NCBI RefSeq assembly: GCF_937616625.2
Contig: NC_065577.1
Span: 10,457,001-10,521,000 of the forward strand
Origin: Mercurialis annua
Lineage: Eukaryota; Streptophyta; Magnoliopsida; Malpighiales; Euphorbiaceae
Reading direction: 5' to 3'
Length of the DNA stretch: 64,000 nucleotides
In this document: positions 11,990 to 22,995 of the stretch, piece after piece
How positions within the stretch are numbered: position 1 is the first letter of the stretch
Layout: each line of letters starts with the position of its first letter
The notes under the pieces: model-generated
What the model saw: only the letters and a program-made list of their open reading frames with translations
Databases searched by the model: none
What the model was told of the DNA's origin: nothing
Made by a program: the position numbers and the translations under genes

Positions 11990-12690
11990 TAGAGTTGCAA
12001 CTCGTACCCATTTATCACCTATATCGACCCATTATATAAAAAATATGGATCATAAAAGAATAGTTATTGGTTAATAGGATAATAAACGGGTGAAAATCTT
12101 TCAACTCATTAAAATAAAAATAATAAAAAGATTTGACATAACAATCCACCCATGATAATCCAATGGGTAAAATTGAATTAAATGACGCATTTCAATTTAA
12201 GAGTATTTGAATTATTAAAATATTAAATAAATTTTAAATTTCAAAAATAATATTTAAAAGTCGTACCGAATCAAAATATTTTTTACTGGAAAATAATTTT
12301 TTCCAAAAAATAAATAATTTTTTCGGAAAATATTTTTTCCCAGAAAATAATTTTTCAAAAATATTATTGAAAGGAAAATAAAGTTTTTTTTAGAAAAATA
12401 TTTTTTTGGGAAAATATTTTTATTGCCGGAAACAATTTTTTCCAGAAAATATTTTTTTTCCAAGACATATTGTTTCTAAAAATTTCTCTTTAAATTTATT
12501 AATTTTCACAAGATTTACATTTAAAATGTTATAAAATTTAAATTTCAAAAAAATGATTTTTAACATTATACATAAAGTGGATTGGGTTGGTTAGATTTAA
12601 ATAGGATTCTAAGGGTATGGATACCCATATCAAATTAAAAGAGTTATCCATTTAAACCCCACCCATACTCATCAATTTGCCACCTTTCTA
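11990..12690. mobile_element. Probable hAT-like non-autonomous element upstream of the P450
   Basis: The left end (AGAGTTGCAACTCGTACCCAT) and the right end, read on the minus strand (TAGAAAGGTGGCAAATTGATGAG then ATGGGTGGGG), resemble the GTTGGCAA-type ends of plant hAT elements. Both are followed inward by ACCCAT-type words. The centre (12275-12485) is a run of imperfect GGAAAATATTTTTT / CCAGAAAATAATTTTT units. No clean 8-bp target duplication is seen, so the boundaries are approximate. The right edge lies within a few bases of the P450 TATA box. Confidence 0.4.
12275..12485. repeat. Imperfect tandem/inverted repeats of GGAAAATATTTTTT
   Basis: About ten alternating units of the type GGAAAATATTTTTTCC / CCAGAAAATAATTTTT, roughly 20 bp apart, many of them self-complementary. 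No meaningful ORF: the minus-strand frame is only Lys/Phe/Asn-rich. Confidence 0.6.
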
Positions 12691-12693
12691 GTC

Positions 12694-12700
12694 TATAAAT
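12694..12700 (+). promoter_or_regulatory. Putative TATA box of the P450 gene
   Basis: TATAAAT stands 236 bp upstream of the ATG, after subtracting nothing for the SINE. If the 157-bp SINE insertion and its duplicated target are removed, the distance is about 80 bp, normal for a plant gene. Transcription would be expected near 12725. Confidence 0.5.
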
Positions 12701-12739
12701 TGCAAGCGTTGTTCTTCATATTCTTACTATTAGAGGTTT

Positions 12740-12881
12740 TTTTTTTTTTTTTTTTATCAAAGGTGGAAATCGACTCTTTAAAGTCTCATGTTAGTTGTTA
12801 GTTACCGAGGTGTGGTTCGAACCCACAACCTCTTGATGCACTTAGAGACGCCTTAACCATTTAGGCTAGGCCCACATTGGC
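12740..12881 (-). mobile_element. tRNA-derived SINE in the P450 5' leader
   Basis: Read on the minus strand, the element has a tRNA-like head with an A box (TAGCCTAAATGG) and a perfect B box (GGTTCGAACC), a body (CTCGGTAACTAACAACTAAC...) and an A-rich tail, seen as a T-run at 12737-12756. It is flanked by a perfect 15-bp duplication TACTATTAGAGGTTT at 12725-12739 and 12882-12896, so the boundaries are firm. A closely similar copy is at 60585-60710. It lies between the P450 TATA box and ATG, opposite in direction to the gene. It would be transcribed by Pol III if active. Confidence 0.9.
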
Positions 12882-12929
12882 TACTATTAGAGGTTTGCAT
12901 TGGAAATATCTAACAATTAAAGCTTTGAA

Positions 12930-15900
12930 ATGGAAAGCTTGTATTATCTCTTTATTACCTTCTCCTTCATATTCTTACTTTACAAAACCCTTTTTCATCG
13001 CACCAAAAATCAACCACCGGCTCCATTTGCTCTGCCAATTATTGGCCATTTGCACAAACTCAGAAATAAGCCACTTCCTTTAGCATTACAGACACTCTTA
13101 TCACAGTATGGTCCGATCGTATCGCTCAAATTCGGCTGTCGTTCGGTTCTCGTAGTATCTTCACCATCTCTGGTTGAAGAGTGCTTCACCAAAAACGACA
13201 TCACTTTCGCCAACAGACCAAGATCAATGGCAGCCGATCATTTCACCTATAACTATAGCTCCTACGCGTGGGCGTCTTACGGAGATCTTTGGCGAACTCT
13301 ACGTCGTTTCACCGTTACTGAACTGTTTTCGTCGAACAGCCTACGCAGAACTTCCGCTATCCGTGAGCAGGAAGTTTGCAGACTATTACACCGATTGTAT
13401 AAAGTCTCAGCTTATGGCAAGCAAAAGGTGGACATGAAGTTTTTGAGTTCTCTTCTGATGTGCAATGTCATGATGAGAGCTACGGTTGGCAAGCCGTGTG
13501 TGGACGTCGAGGACGAAGACACCGAGGCTGAGAAGCAGTTGCTTGAGGGATTTAAGGACAGGTTCTTCCCAACTGTCGCCATGAATATATGTGATTTTAT
13601 CCCATTCTTGAGGAAGATAGGTTTTAAAGGAATAGAAAAGAGCATGATAAAGACGCACAACATTAGAGATGAGTTTTTGCAGAGTTTAATTGATGAAATT
13701 CGAGCGAAGGGAATAAATAAGGAGGAGAAGAGATCGGCGGCTGAAACTCTTTTACATCTTCAAGAATTAGAACCCGGAGTTTACACTGATGACGTTATTA
13801 AAAGTATTATGGTGGTAAGCAACAATCCTGTCGAAAACTCTAAAATTTGAAACTCAAAACTCGAAGTCGGTAAGTTCAAGTTCGAGCTCGATTTTGAGGG
13901 TTTTACTCGGTAAAATAATCGGGAATCGAACTTGATAGAATTATTGATTAGACTAGCGAGTGACCGATACAAACTTTTTGTTCAGGGTCCAAATTGATAA
14001 ATTTTAATAGATAATAATATATTTTTATCAAACTCAAACATAACTCTTTGGGGTCAAAAAAATGTCATGCATATGTCTTCACTTCATTAGATTTGGTATT
14101 TAAATATCTTTTATTTTGTCCAATTGCACTTAAAATTTATTTAATAATTTACTTTGATTTTTTCAAAATTTATTGTATTTTATCAAAATAAAATTTATGT
14201 AAATTATTTTTGATATAAGTATGACAAATTACACAAACTTTAAAAATAAATTATCAAATATTTTAAATACAATTATATTTATTTGCCATAAAATTTAAAT
14301 CAAATGTACCAGTGTTTATTTTTGATAAAGTTATAAAATTTATTTATATCTACATACTCCATCCGTCCCAAATTGATAGACAGTTTAGGACAAATACGGG
14401 TATTAAAAAATTTATGATCCCTAGATAAAATGAGTTAACACATGAAAAATACCATACTTGCCCTCATTTAATATAGTGGTAATTTTTGTCTTTTTATGAT
14501 TTTTATTGTGTTTTCAAGATATTCTCTATAATTAATGAGGGTATATTTGACAATTACTTTCTTAAACAAATATCTAGTGCCTAAAATTTAGGACAAAGAA
14601 ATTTAAAATAGTGCCTATCAATTTGGGGCGGAGCGAGTATTTATTTTAGTAAGAGAGAATTAATAGTCATGTTATCTAAAAAATTCAAATTTATTTCACC
14701 ATCAAAAATTACTAAGAGTTTACCATTTCCTTATATAAATTTATGAATTAATTTAAATTTCAATTTAGACGATTCTTTTAATAATAGTTACCTTAAATTT
14801 TGTCTTGTAATTTTTTTATTTAACGTTTTATATATACTTTACAAAATCTATAATACAAAAACTACATAAATGTATGTTTTGTTTAATGTAATTGATATCT
14901 ATAAATTAGTGTTTTATTAAATATATAGTTTTAGAAACATTAAATTAAGACAATATTCCGTTCATGTTTGATAAATATGGAAAAATATGAAAAAATATAT
15001 GTTTTGTCTTTTTAATATATGTGAAAAACAACAATGAGACTTTCAAAATGGGACAGAAAGAGTATAAAATTAAAACTATTTGTAAATTAGATTAATTAAT
15101 CTAATTAACAAATGTCAATACATGTATTAGATTAATATTTGATTTCATAAATGTCAATTAAATTAACATGTAAACAATAATCACAAAAATATACATATTT
15201 AAGTTCTGTTTTGTAACTCAGAGGGACTCAGTGACCTTGTTGGACCCAACGTGTGTCCGTCACTGAGACTAGCTAGTGTGTCGAGTTGAGTATTTGATAT
15301 TATAACTAGACTCGGAAGTCCAGGTCTTTGATCAAACACTGATAGACCAAATGTGTGGCGCAGCTGATGTTTATTGCAGGAGTAGAAACTTCAGCAGTTG
15401 CTTTAGAATGGGCAATGTCACTCCTCCTGATGTATCCAGAAATACTTCAGAAACTAAAAGCAGAGATTGACAATTACGTCGGACACAAGCGGTTGCTGAA
15501 TGATTCAGATCTTATCAAGCTTCCCTACCTTAGATGTGTTGTGAACGAAACGCTAAGATTATATCCTCCAACGCCTCTCATATTACCTCGTTTATCATCT
15601 GAAGCGTGCAGGGTAGGAGGATTTGAGATACCAAAGGATACAGTGCTTCTGGTGAATGTTTGGGCTATGCATAGGGATCCCAATGTCTGGGAAGAGCCGT
15701 CTGAGTTTAGGCCTGAAAGATTTGAAGAGGAACAACATGAGTTCAAGTTTCTTCCGTTTGGAATGGGACGGAGGGCTTGTCCGGGTGCTGGCATGGGCAC
15801 ACGCATAATTGCCTTGGCAGTAGGTTCACTTATTCAGTGCTTCAATTGGGAACATGATGGATTGGACATGGCTCAACATTTTGGATTGTCTTTGTCCAAG

Positions 15901-15966
15901 GCTAACCCTTTGGCTGCTATATGTTGTCCCCGCCAGGAGTTCGTTAATCTCCTCTCTCAACTTTAG
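12930..15966 (+). CDS. Cytochrome P450, CYP81-type, two exons
   Basis: Exons are 12930-13814 and 15364-15966, joined in phase 0 (GTG|gtaagc ... gcgcag|CTG), giving 495 aa. P450s are haem-thiolate monooxygenases. Members of this family are ER-bound and oxidise specialised metabolites, but the substrate here is unknown. Visible features: an N-terminal membrane anchor (residues about 3-21), a Pro-rich hinge PPAPFALP (29-36), the C-helix WxxxR (W121, R125), the I-helix AGVETS (300-305), ExxR (E357-R360), PERF (412-415) and the haem loop FLPFGMGRRACPG with cysteine ligand C434. The single intron position and motifs such as ECFTKND and FANRPRSM fit CYP81. The I helix has Glu303 where many CYP81s have Asp, which is tolerated in P450s. 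The intron carries a MITE and the leader a SINE. All key residues are intact, so the gene is probably functional. Confidence 0.92.
14357..14637. mobile_element. Stowaway-type MITE in the P450 intron
   Basis: The ends CTCCATCCGTCCCAAATTGA and TCAATTTGGGGCGGAGCGAG are inverted, with TA on each side. The rest of the 1.5-kb intron is AT-rich without other recognisable content. Confidence 0.8.
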
Positions 15967-16749
15967 ACGTTGTGGTAGGTTCCTTTTCTATGTATACAAG
16001 GTCGATGTTCGCGCATTACGCTGATAAAATTAAATAAAATTATAATTTTTCTTAATAATTACTTTTTTATTTAATTTTTTAAAATAACCTTAGTTTATTG
16101 TTCTTTTTAGTAAATCACCAAAAAAGGGCAGTTGATTTCTATAGACCTCATAAAACAGAATTCAGCAAAGCTTAGTTTACTGTTAATATTATTAATGTAT
16201 ATAGTAGTATTTTTTGAATCTTATTTAATATATTAGTTGAATGAATTGATATTTATATGATATATTATTTATAGACATGTTACTATAAAGACTTCACACT
16301 ACGAATATAATAGTTCAAGGAATATAAAGAAATTGTATATACAGAATTATATGAATTTTTCAAAATAAAGAATACTCTTCTAATAATTAAGCACATCAAA
16401 TGATCAAAGAAAAAAAAATTAAATGGTGAAATAACCATGACTCAAATATTGATATATGAATCATATAGTTAAAAAATGTATAAAATATGAAATTAATTTA
16501 TTAAAATACATTAAAAATTATAATTTATAAATATAAATACAAACAAAACTCTTCAAATTTCATAACATATATGATTAAAAACTCTTTAAATTGCATAGCG
16601 AATTTTTTTTTTAAATTAGTAAATTTTAATTTTGAATCATTTAAATTAAAGTAAAACTTAATTTGTAATAACTTACATTATTTTAAGTTGTATAATTTAA
16701 TAGTATAAATTAAATCTTACAAATTATTAAAATAGATAATGCAATGTAA
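15967..16749. other. P450 3' flank, AT-rich
   Basis: No gene is seen. The P450 3' UTR and poly(A) region must lie in the first few hundred bases, but no decisive signal can be picked from the many AATAAA-like words. Confidence 0.5.
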
Positions 16750-16760
16750 TTTGCTAATTA

Positions 16761-18410
16761 CATCTGCGTGTCCCTGCACTTTTCTGTTTTTGCATATAAG
16801 GTCCCTGCACTAAAGTACCCCATTATTAAATCCCTGCACTTTAACTTCCATCATCCCAAGGTCCCTCTGTTAAGGTTCTGTTAGCACGTGCAGTACACGC
16901 GCCGTTAATGAGACTAGTATTCAATTTTATAGATTGATATATACAAATAAGGTCCCTGCACTTTTAATTTATACAAATAAGGTTCCTACACTTTAATTTT
17001 ATGTAAACAAAGTCCTTGTAATTGTTTTCATATAAAAATTTATTTTAATATATATATTTTAAAAAATATATAATTTTTAATTAATAATTTATGATGTTAA
17101 TGCAATTTAATTAACTTATAATGTTTAAATTAACAATAAAAATATTTTTTAAATTAATAAAAATATTATTATTTATTATTTTTATTAGAAATGGAAGCAG
17201 TAAGCTTTGTTTTGTAAGTTTATATAACACACTCAAATTCAAAATTGACATATATGAGGTTCGACGTTTGTTTACTTTTTTTTTGAGAATACGTCTGTTT
17301 ACTTCTGTAAGTGCGATGTTGTTATATATTATTTAAAAAAAATCACTGGTATAAAATATCATTTTAATAATTAATAAATAATATTAAAATTAGTTTTATT
17401 TAGGTTAGTTAATATTTACTTATAAAAAATAAAAAAATCTAGTTCAATTTATTTTTTAATATAATTAAAGAATTAATTAATTTTATTTTTTATTTAAAGT
17501 TAATTAATTTATAATTTAAAGATTTAATAAAATTATATTAACGATCATTTTATCAAAATAAATATGATTTAAGTATTAGAGTACATTTCGTGAATGAGGC
17601 CCTTACTCAAGAAATATTCAACATTAGTTTAAAAAAAAATTAAAGGTAACATAAAAAATTATTAAGAAATTAGAAATTCATTCAGACTTCCGCTTGATAT
17701 GTCTCCTTTAAAAATGAAAGTAGATAGCTCGAACTTGTAAGTTTATATAACATACTCAACTTCGAAATTGACATATATCAAGATCAACGTCCGTTTACAC
17801 CTCTAAGTGCGATGTTATCATATTATTTAAAAAATAAAATTTATCGGTATAGAATATTATTTTAATTATTTAATAAAAAATATAAAAATTCGTTTTATTT
17901 CTCTAAGTTAATGTTTATTTGTTAAAAAAAATTAAATTCACTTTTATTTTCAACATAATAAAATAAATAAATAAATTATATTTTTTTTTATTTATAGATG
18001 AATAATAATATATTAAACATTCAGTAAGAATGAATGAAATTTTCAATAAAATAATAGATAAAAGATATAATTTTTGACATTATTATTATTTATGTTAAAA
18101 TCATACCCTTTAAAAAATATTAATTTTAATATTTTATACTTAAATTTAATTTTATTAAACTAAAAATTAATGCATATTTATACATAATCCCAACATTTAC
18201 AAGTGTAGGGACGTAACATTAAAAAATTAAAAGTGCAGGGATCTAAAATTAAGAAAACTGAAAGTGCGTTAACGGCGTCAACACTCGCCTTAATAGAGGG
18301 ATCTGAGGATGATGGGAGTTAAAGTGTAGGGATTTAATGATGGATATTTTAGTGCAGGGACCTTATGTGCAAAAACAGAAAAGTGCAGGGACACGCAGAT
18401 GTATTATGCC
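16761..18410. mobile_element. MULE-type non-autonomous transposon (1.65 kb) with long inverted ends
   Basis: The left arm (ATCTGCGTGTCCCTGCAC..., then repeated GTCCCTGCACT phrases) is the inverted complement of the right arm over roughly 100-150 bp (18260-18400). The direct repeat TTTGCTAATTA occurs just outside each end (16750-16760 and 18411-18421), an 11-bp target duplication typical of Mutator-like elements. The right arm runs about 9 bp further (TATTATGCC) than the left, so the left tip may be trimmed. The interior is extremely AT-rich, has no transposase, and carries an internal direct duplication. Confidence 0.8.
17195..17945. repeat. Internal direct duplication of about 240 bp within the MULE
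   Basis: A unit at about 17195-17450 recurs at about 17715-17945. Shared landmarks in order are GTAAGTTTATATAACAYACTCAA, AAATTGACATATAT, TCAACGT/TCGACGT, GTTTACWYCT, AAGTGCGATGTT and a TTTTATTT-AGTTAATRTTTA end. The two copies differ by many small indels. Confidence 0.65.
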
Positions 18411-18421
18411 TTTGCTAATTA

Positions 18422-19040
18422 AATCATAAAGAAATCTTGCTGATTCCGTGAACCCTTCTTCCAAAGAAAACCATTTTTGTAAATCAACAAATTGGGTTTC
18501 TTTCCCAATTTATCATTCCTCATAAAGCAAACACCATTTTTTGACATTGCCGATTAATGCAAGGACCGGATATGAGATAATAGTATTAGAAACCAAGCTA
18601 CAAACTTGTTGCTTCTATAATCTATACGACTTTCTTTTTAAAATATTGTGCAAGAAATGCATCTCTAACAATGTTCAAATCAAGAATTCTTTTGTAAAAT
18701 TGAAAAACTTCATTTACATTACCAATTTCTTCAAAGATCTTCTATGACAAAACAAAATATGAGACATGTACTTTTAGTGTTTCAACTTTTTATAAAATGA
18801 CGATATGGTGTTTGAATTTTATTTTATATCAAACTGGTGTTGCAACTTGTTGAATAATTACGAAGCAGTATATTTGCCAGAATTTAACCAGTTTTCAAAC
18901 TTTTTAGTTATTTCAATTTTAGTCCTTCATCTTTAAAAACGATCAAATAAACCATAAATAAAAAATTAATTCAATAAAAAATTAATTAATTATTTTTTAA
19001 ATTTTTTAATCTTTTAAATAAAAAATTAAAATACGGAATT
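18422..19040. other. Intergenic DNA, left arm of a palindrome-bearing element
   Basis: No gene is seen. From about 18770 the sequence (CTTTTAGTGTTTCAACTTTTTATAAAATGA) has weak inverted similarity to 20024-20060 after removal of the Stowaway element at 19737-20020. An old TIR element of about 1.3 kb may therefore surround the palindrome array at 19050-19330. Confidence 0.35.
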
Positions 19041-19049
19041 ACGGTTTCG

Positions 19050-19330
19050 GACTCATGAAGACCCGCCGGAGAAGGAGCAGCAGCTCCTTCTCCGTTGAAA
19101 AGGAGTAGCCTGCTCCTTCTTTGAGAAAGAGCAAGAGCGCCGCTCCTTCTCATTTTGAGAAGGAGCAACCTGCTCCTGCGCCGCTCCTTCTCATTTTGAG
19201 AAGGAGCAGCTGATCCTTCTCAAAACGGGAAGGAGCGAACAGCTCCTTCTCGAAATGAGAAGGAGCTGCTTGCTCCTTCATGAGAAGGAGCTGCTCCTTC
19301 TCACCACCGGAAAAAGAGCTCTGCTGAAGG
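19050..19330. repeat. Array of AGAAGGAGC / GCTCCTTCT palindromes
   Basis: About ten short hairpin units are packed into 280 bp. The first is perfect: 19068-19093 has an 11-bp stem (GGAGAAGGAGC / GCTCCTTCTCC) and a 4-base loop. Later units vary the loop while keeping the stem word. The block is GC-rich in AT-rich surroundings. It is not coding in any consistent frame. Confidence 0.8.
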
Positions 19331-19736
19331 CTTTTAATATTTTTATTATAAATTGAAAAAATTAATTTTTTATTTATTTTTTGCGGTGTATCCGTAAATC
19401 GGATAATGGTGGATCCGTAAAACGGTAGACAATGTTGGGTTGTATTGAATATTTTTAATTTTAGTAATTAATATAAATTAAATAAAAAAATATTTAATTG
19501 TTTAATTTTGTGATGAAAATGGTTTTTTTGTACAATTAATAACATAAATATCTAATTTGTATATAGGATAAAAATAAGGGATTATTTTGAACTTTTTTTC
19601 AAATGAAAAAATGTCAATTCACTATATTAAGGTAACCTGTAACTTGTTGGTGACCTGCTAAAAATACCAATTTGCAATTTTCTAACAAGTTCACACACCT
19701 ATTCGTGATAAATTTTTGTTAAAAACTAACTTGTTA

Positions 19737-20020
19737 CTCCCTCCGGTCCATAATATTTGTCGCATTTGAGAAATTTTTTTGGTCCATAATATTTGTCATG
19801 TTATAATATCAAGAGAGCATTAATTGCTATTTTTCCATGTTTGCCCCCCATTAATTTATTGAAAGAATACAATAAACAAATGAAAATGATAGTCATAAAT
19901 GTAAACAAATTTCAATGTAGGATTAATTTAGTAAAAGTGTTTACAAATTGAGGCATATTAATTGTTTTCTTAGTTCTTGTGCCAAAGTCAAATGCGACAA
20001 ATATTATGGACCGGAGGGAG
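19737..20020. mobile_element. Stowaway-type MITE with well-preserved ends
   Basis: CTCCCTCCGGTCCATAATAT at the left and its complement at the right (ATATTATGGACCGGAGGGAG) match over more than 25 bp, flanked by TA. The near-perfect ends suggest a fairly young insertion. Confidence 0.9.
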
Positions 20021-20224
20021 TATTTTTTAAAAAGTTCACACACCAAAAATCTAGTAATCCCTTTTAAAAGCAACAATATTAAGCCAAATACTCCGCTTGA
20101 ACCTTGGATAAATAGTAAACATTACTTCTAATAGTTTATATTCCTTACAAAGAGCATAAAATGATTGAATTGTAAGCAAACATTTTTCACGTATCTTTAA
20201 AAAACCATTTCTTTATCCACCGCC

Positions 20225-20440
20225 TAAAACCAAGAAACATGATTTAGCTTCAACAAATGACTCAAAAACTCTACCTTGACAACTTCTTCATTTGCACTCT
20301 TAGTAGCCCCAAGTTGAGTGCAAGCTTAAGCCAAAACGTCGAAAATAGCCGCACTCGAATTACACACTCCATAACTATCAATCAATGCATTTAAATCCTC
20401 CAAAGGGGTTCTACCAGTCACGGTCATCAAATTTCCCAAA
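20225..20440 (-). pseudogene. PPR (pentatricopeptide repeat) protein fragment
   Basis: Read on the minus strand from about 20395, the frame gives NALIDSYGVCNSSAAIFDVL, a stop where PPR proteins usually continue, then ACTQLGATKSANEEVVK. The spacing of IFDVL, ACTQLG and A-EVV fits a 35-residue PPR unit from an organelle-RNA-binding protein. The fragment is short, contains an in-frame stop and has no recognisable continuation on either side. It is either a relic or a piece carried by a transposon. The family call rests on pattern recognition only. Confidence 0.5.
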
Positions 20441-21199
20441 GAAAACGCATCATATTCATAGTATAATTTCTAATTAATATGCATATAAATTATAATTTAA
20501 AAAGATTATTGAATGTCTGGTTCAATTTGATGCTAATGTCATTATCAACTTACAGTTTATAGAGTAATACCAGTCCAATTATGCTTGTGATGAATTAACA
20601 TTCACATAAAAATCAAGTAGGGCGTCTTGCTTTTTGTTTCCTGCATAGAGGAAAACCGCATTATCCCACAATCTCTATAGACCGTACAAACTTCAGGAGC
20701 ATAAGAAAATGAAAAACGAAAAGAAGCTCAACAACAGTATAGATTGACATTTTACGTAATTAACAATTTATGAATTATAGAAAATATTGAAGGAGGTATA
20801 AAAGGAAGAATTAAAGGTAACAGTCTGACGGAAGGAAGAGGTAAAGGAAGAGAAAAAATATAGAGGCTGGCGGTATTAAAGTTTAGTAACAGTCCAATGG
20901 AAGTTTGAAAGTTTGACGTTATTTTTCGTCCAAGAAAAAGTTGAGGAAACGAAAAGCTGAAAGACATTGATGATTAGAAATTAGAGATAACTATACATTT
21001 AAGAGATGTTAAATTAAGAGGAATAAAATGGAAAACAAAATTGTACATATGGCTGATGTAGGAGAGTCCAAATGGCTGAATATTAGCTAATACAAAATTG
21101 TAATTCAACTTTATAATGTAGTATAAATATATATGAACTTGTATATATACTACATTTTCTTACTATAATAATGAGGCACGCTTAAAGTGATTAAACACT
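20441..21199. other. Intergenic DNA without a recognisable gene
   Basis: A purine-rich stretch (20780-20860) and AT-rich DNA. No ORF or element boundary can be supported. Confidence 0.5.
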
Positions 21200-21579
21200 T
21201 ACAAATCCTGCCAGTGTGCCTTTGTCAGTTCCTCCTGCTCCTTCGATTTATGTTAGCCATCTGAGCCTTCATCTATTGTTTTTGGGCTTTCCGTCTCCAT
21301 TTGCATCTCAGCCTTTGGCCCAGCCAGACCCCAACATTCCTTTTCTTTTGGAGGGTTTTAGCTTCCTAGATACTCCCAATGGGGATAACTTTGTATAACG
21401 TTTTGTTTTGTAGGCTCTCATTAGCCGTTACTATTACCTTCATGAATTATCATATTTTCGTTTATCTTTACTTTATTTCTTTTTCTCTGCTGGCTTTTTG
21501 TTATTGTTTGTCTTTTGTTTAGGATTCTTGGTGGAATGTTTCCAATCATTTTATTGTGTCGGTTTCTGCTTCTTTTTGT

Positions 21580-21770
21580 GTGTGTGGGGGGACTGTTCCC
21601 CAAATATTTTGGTCGTTGCCTTTTTTGTTTTTTGTTTCTTGATGAATGTTCCTTAGATATTTTGGCCGTTGCCTTTTGAGGAGATGCCTCTCAAATGTTG
21701 GCCATTGCCTTTTGAGAGATGTTTCTCAAATGTCGTGGTTGTTGCCTTTTGGGAACTGTTTTCCATATGT
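21580..21770. repeat. Tandem repeats of TTGCCTTTTGAGAGATGTTTCTCAAATGT type
   Basis: Four imperfect units of about 45-50 bp share GGCCGTTGCCTTTTG followed by a small hairpin such as GAGGAGATGCCTCTC. They lie downstream of the integrase end, in the 3' untranslated region of the Tat-like element. Confidence 0.6.
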
Positions 21771-21829
21771 TTTATTTGTCTATGCCTTTTTGTAGCTTCT
21801 GGTAAACATTTCTTTGTGAGCTTTTTCAT

Positions 21830-22534
21830 TCATGATATATTTTGAGATGTTCTACATTCCAGAATCTGGGTACTTCTTGTCCCTATATTGTTTCTAGGCG
21901 GTAGGATCCTCTTCCGGTTGTCTTGATTACTTGGTATGGTCCTTCCCTGTTGCTTTCCAGCTTGCCTACTCCAGCATTGCCTTTGCGTATCTCAGCATCT
22001 CTCAGAACCAGGTCCCCCACCTTAAATTCCTATGCTCTTACCCTCTTCTTGTGATACCTTTCCGATTAACTTAGGTAGACTTCTACTCGAATGTTTGTCG
22101 AATGTCTTCTTTTTTCCAAGGGATCCTTCGATAGTCGCAGTTCTTCTTTATTTGTTTCTTCGTTATAGTGTTTTATTCTTATCGTGGGCATTTCAATTTC
22201 TACAGGGATGACTGCTTCTACTCTGTATGTAAATTGGAAGGGCGTTTCTCCTGTTCCTTTCCTTGGTGTCGTTTTGTATGCCCAAACTACGCTGTGTAGC
22301 TCCTCTGTCCAGTTGCCTTTTGCCTCATCCGACCTTTTCTTCAGTCCTTTTCCGATTGAAATGTTTGTAACTTCCATCATTTCCATTGGTTTTTGGATGT
22401 TCCACTGATGTGAATTGCAGGTTTATTTCCAGGTTCTCACAAAAACCTCTGAATGTAGCGCTATCAAAATGCTTCCTGTTATTTGTTACCAGCGTCTTGG
22501 GTACTGTCGAACCGACATTACTACTTCTCTCCAA
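21830..22534 (-). pseudogene. Integrase core and C-terminal region remnant (Tat-like)
   Basis: On the minus strand, WTEELHSVVWAYKTT, TGETPFQFTYRVEAVIPVE and LRLSKDPLEKRR represent the second half of the integrase. Further along (about 22035-21880), FKVGDLVLRDAE and EGPYQVIKTTGRGSYRL are the C-terminal chromatin/DNA-binding part. Frames change several times. The catalytic Asp/Glu context is only partly preserved. Confidence 0.75.
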
Positions 22535-22746
22535 AAGAACTCCTCGGCTCTAGCTGCGGTCATCGAAGAAACAGCCTCCACTTCCATCCATTTGGTGAAA
22601 TGGTCGACTGCTACAAAGATGAATTTCTTTTGGTTCTTCGCCGTTGGGAATGGTCCCAAGATGTATATTCCTTATTTTGCAAATGGCCAAGGACTGTGTG
22701 TTGGCTTGGTCTCTTGGGCGGGTATATGTGATCTATCTCCATGCTT

Positions 22747-22995
22747 TTAGCATTTATCGCATTTTTTTACCAGCTCTTTTGCGTCTACCTCCATAGTTGG
22801 CCAGTAGTATTCTTGCAAGGATACTTTCCTGACCATGGCAGTTGGTCCCTCGTGAGCTCCGCAAATTCCTTCGTTCACTTGACTCGGGATGTAATGCCTT
22901 TCTCTTTGCGATACGCATCTGGACCATGTCTGGCTTGCTGTCGTTCGGTACATCGTTTTTTGGTAGATTGTGTATCGGCTGGCTGTTCTTTTCAC
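22747..22995 (-). pseudogene. Integrase zinc-finger (HHCC) remnant
   Basis: The minus-strand frame contains ICGAHEGP, YYWPTMEVDA and KKCDKC, the spacing of the retroviral-type integrase HHCC finger. Plus-strand frames over the same bases are shadows. Confidence 0.7.

Noticed and set aside
12780..12881. tRNA gene (A and B boxes present)
   Set aside because: The head is followed by a non-tRNA body and A-tail, is flanked by a 15-bp duplication and does not fold as a full cloverleaf. It is a SINE; the same holds for 60585-60710.
12877..13083. Alternative upstream P450 start in another frame
   Set aside because: It begins at TTG, runs out of frame with the P450 motifs and overlaps the SINE duplication.
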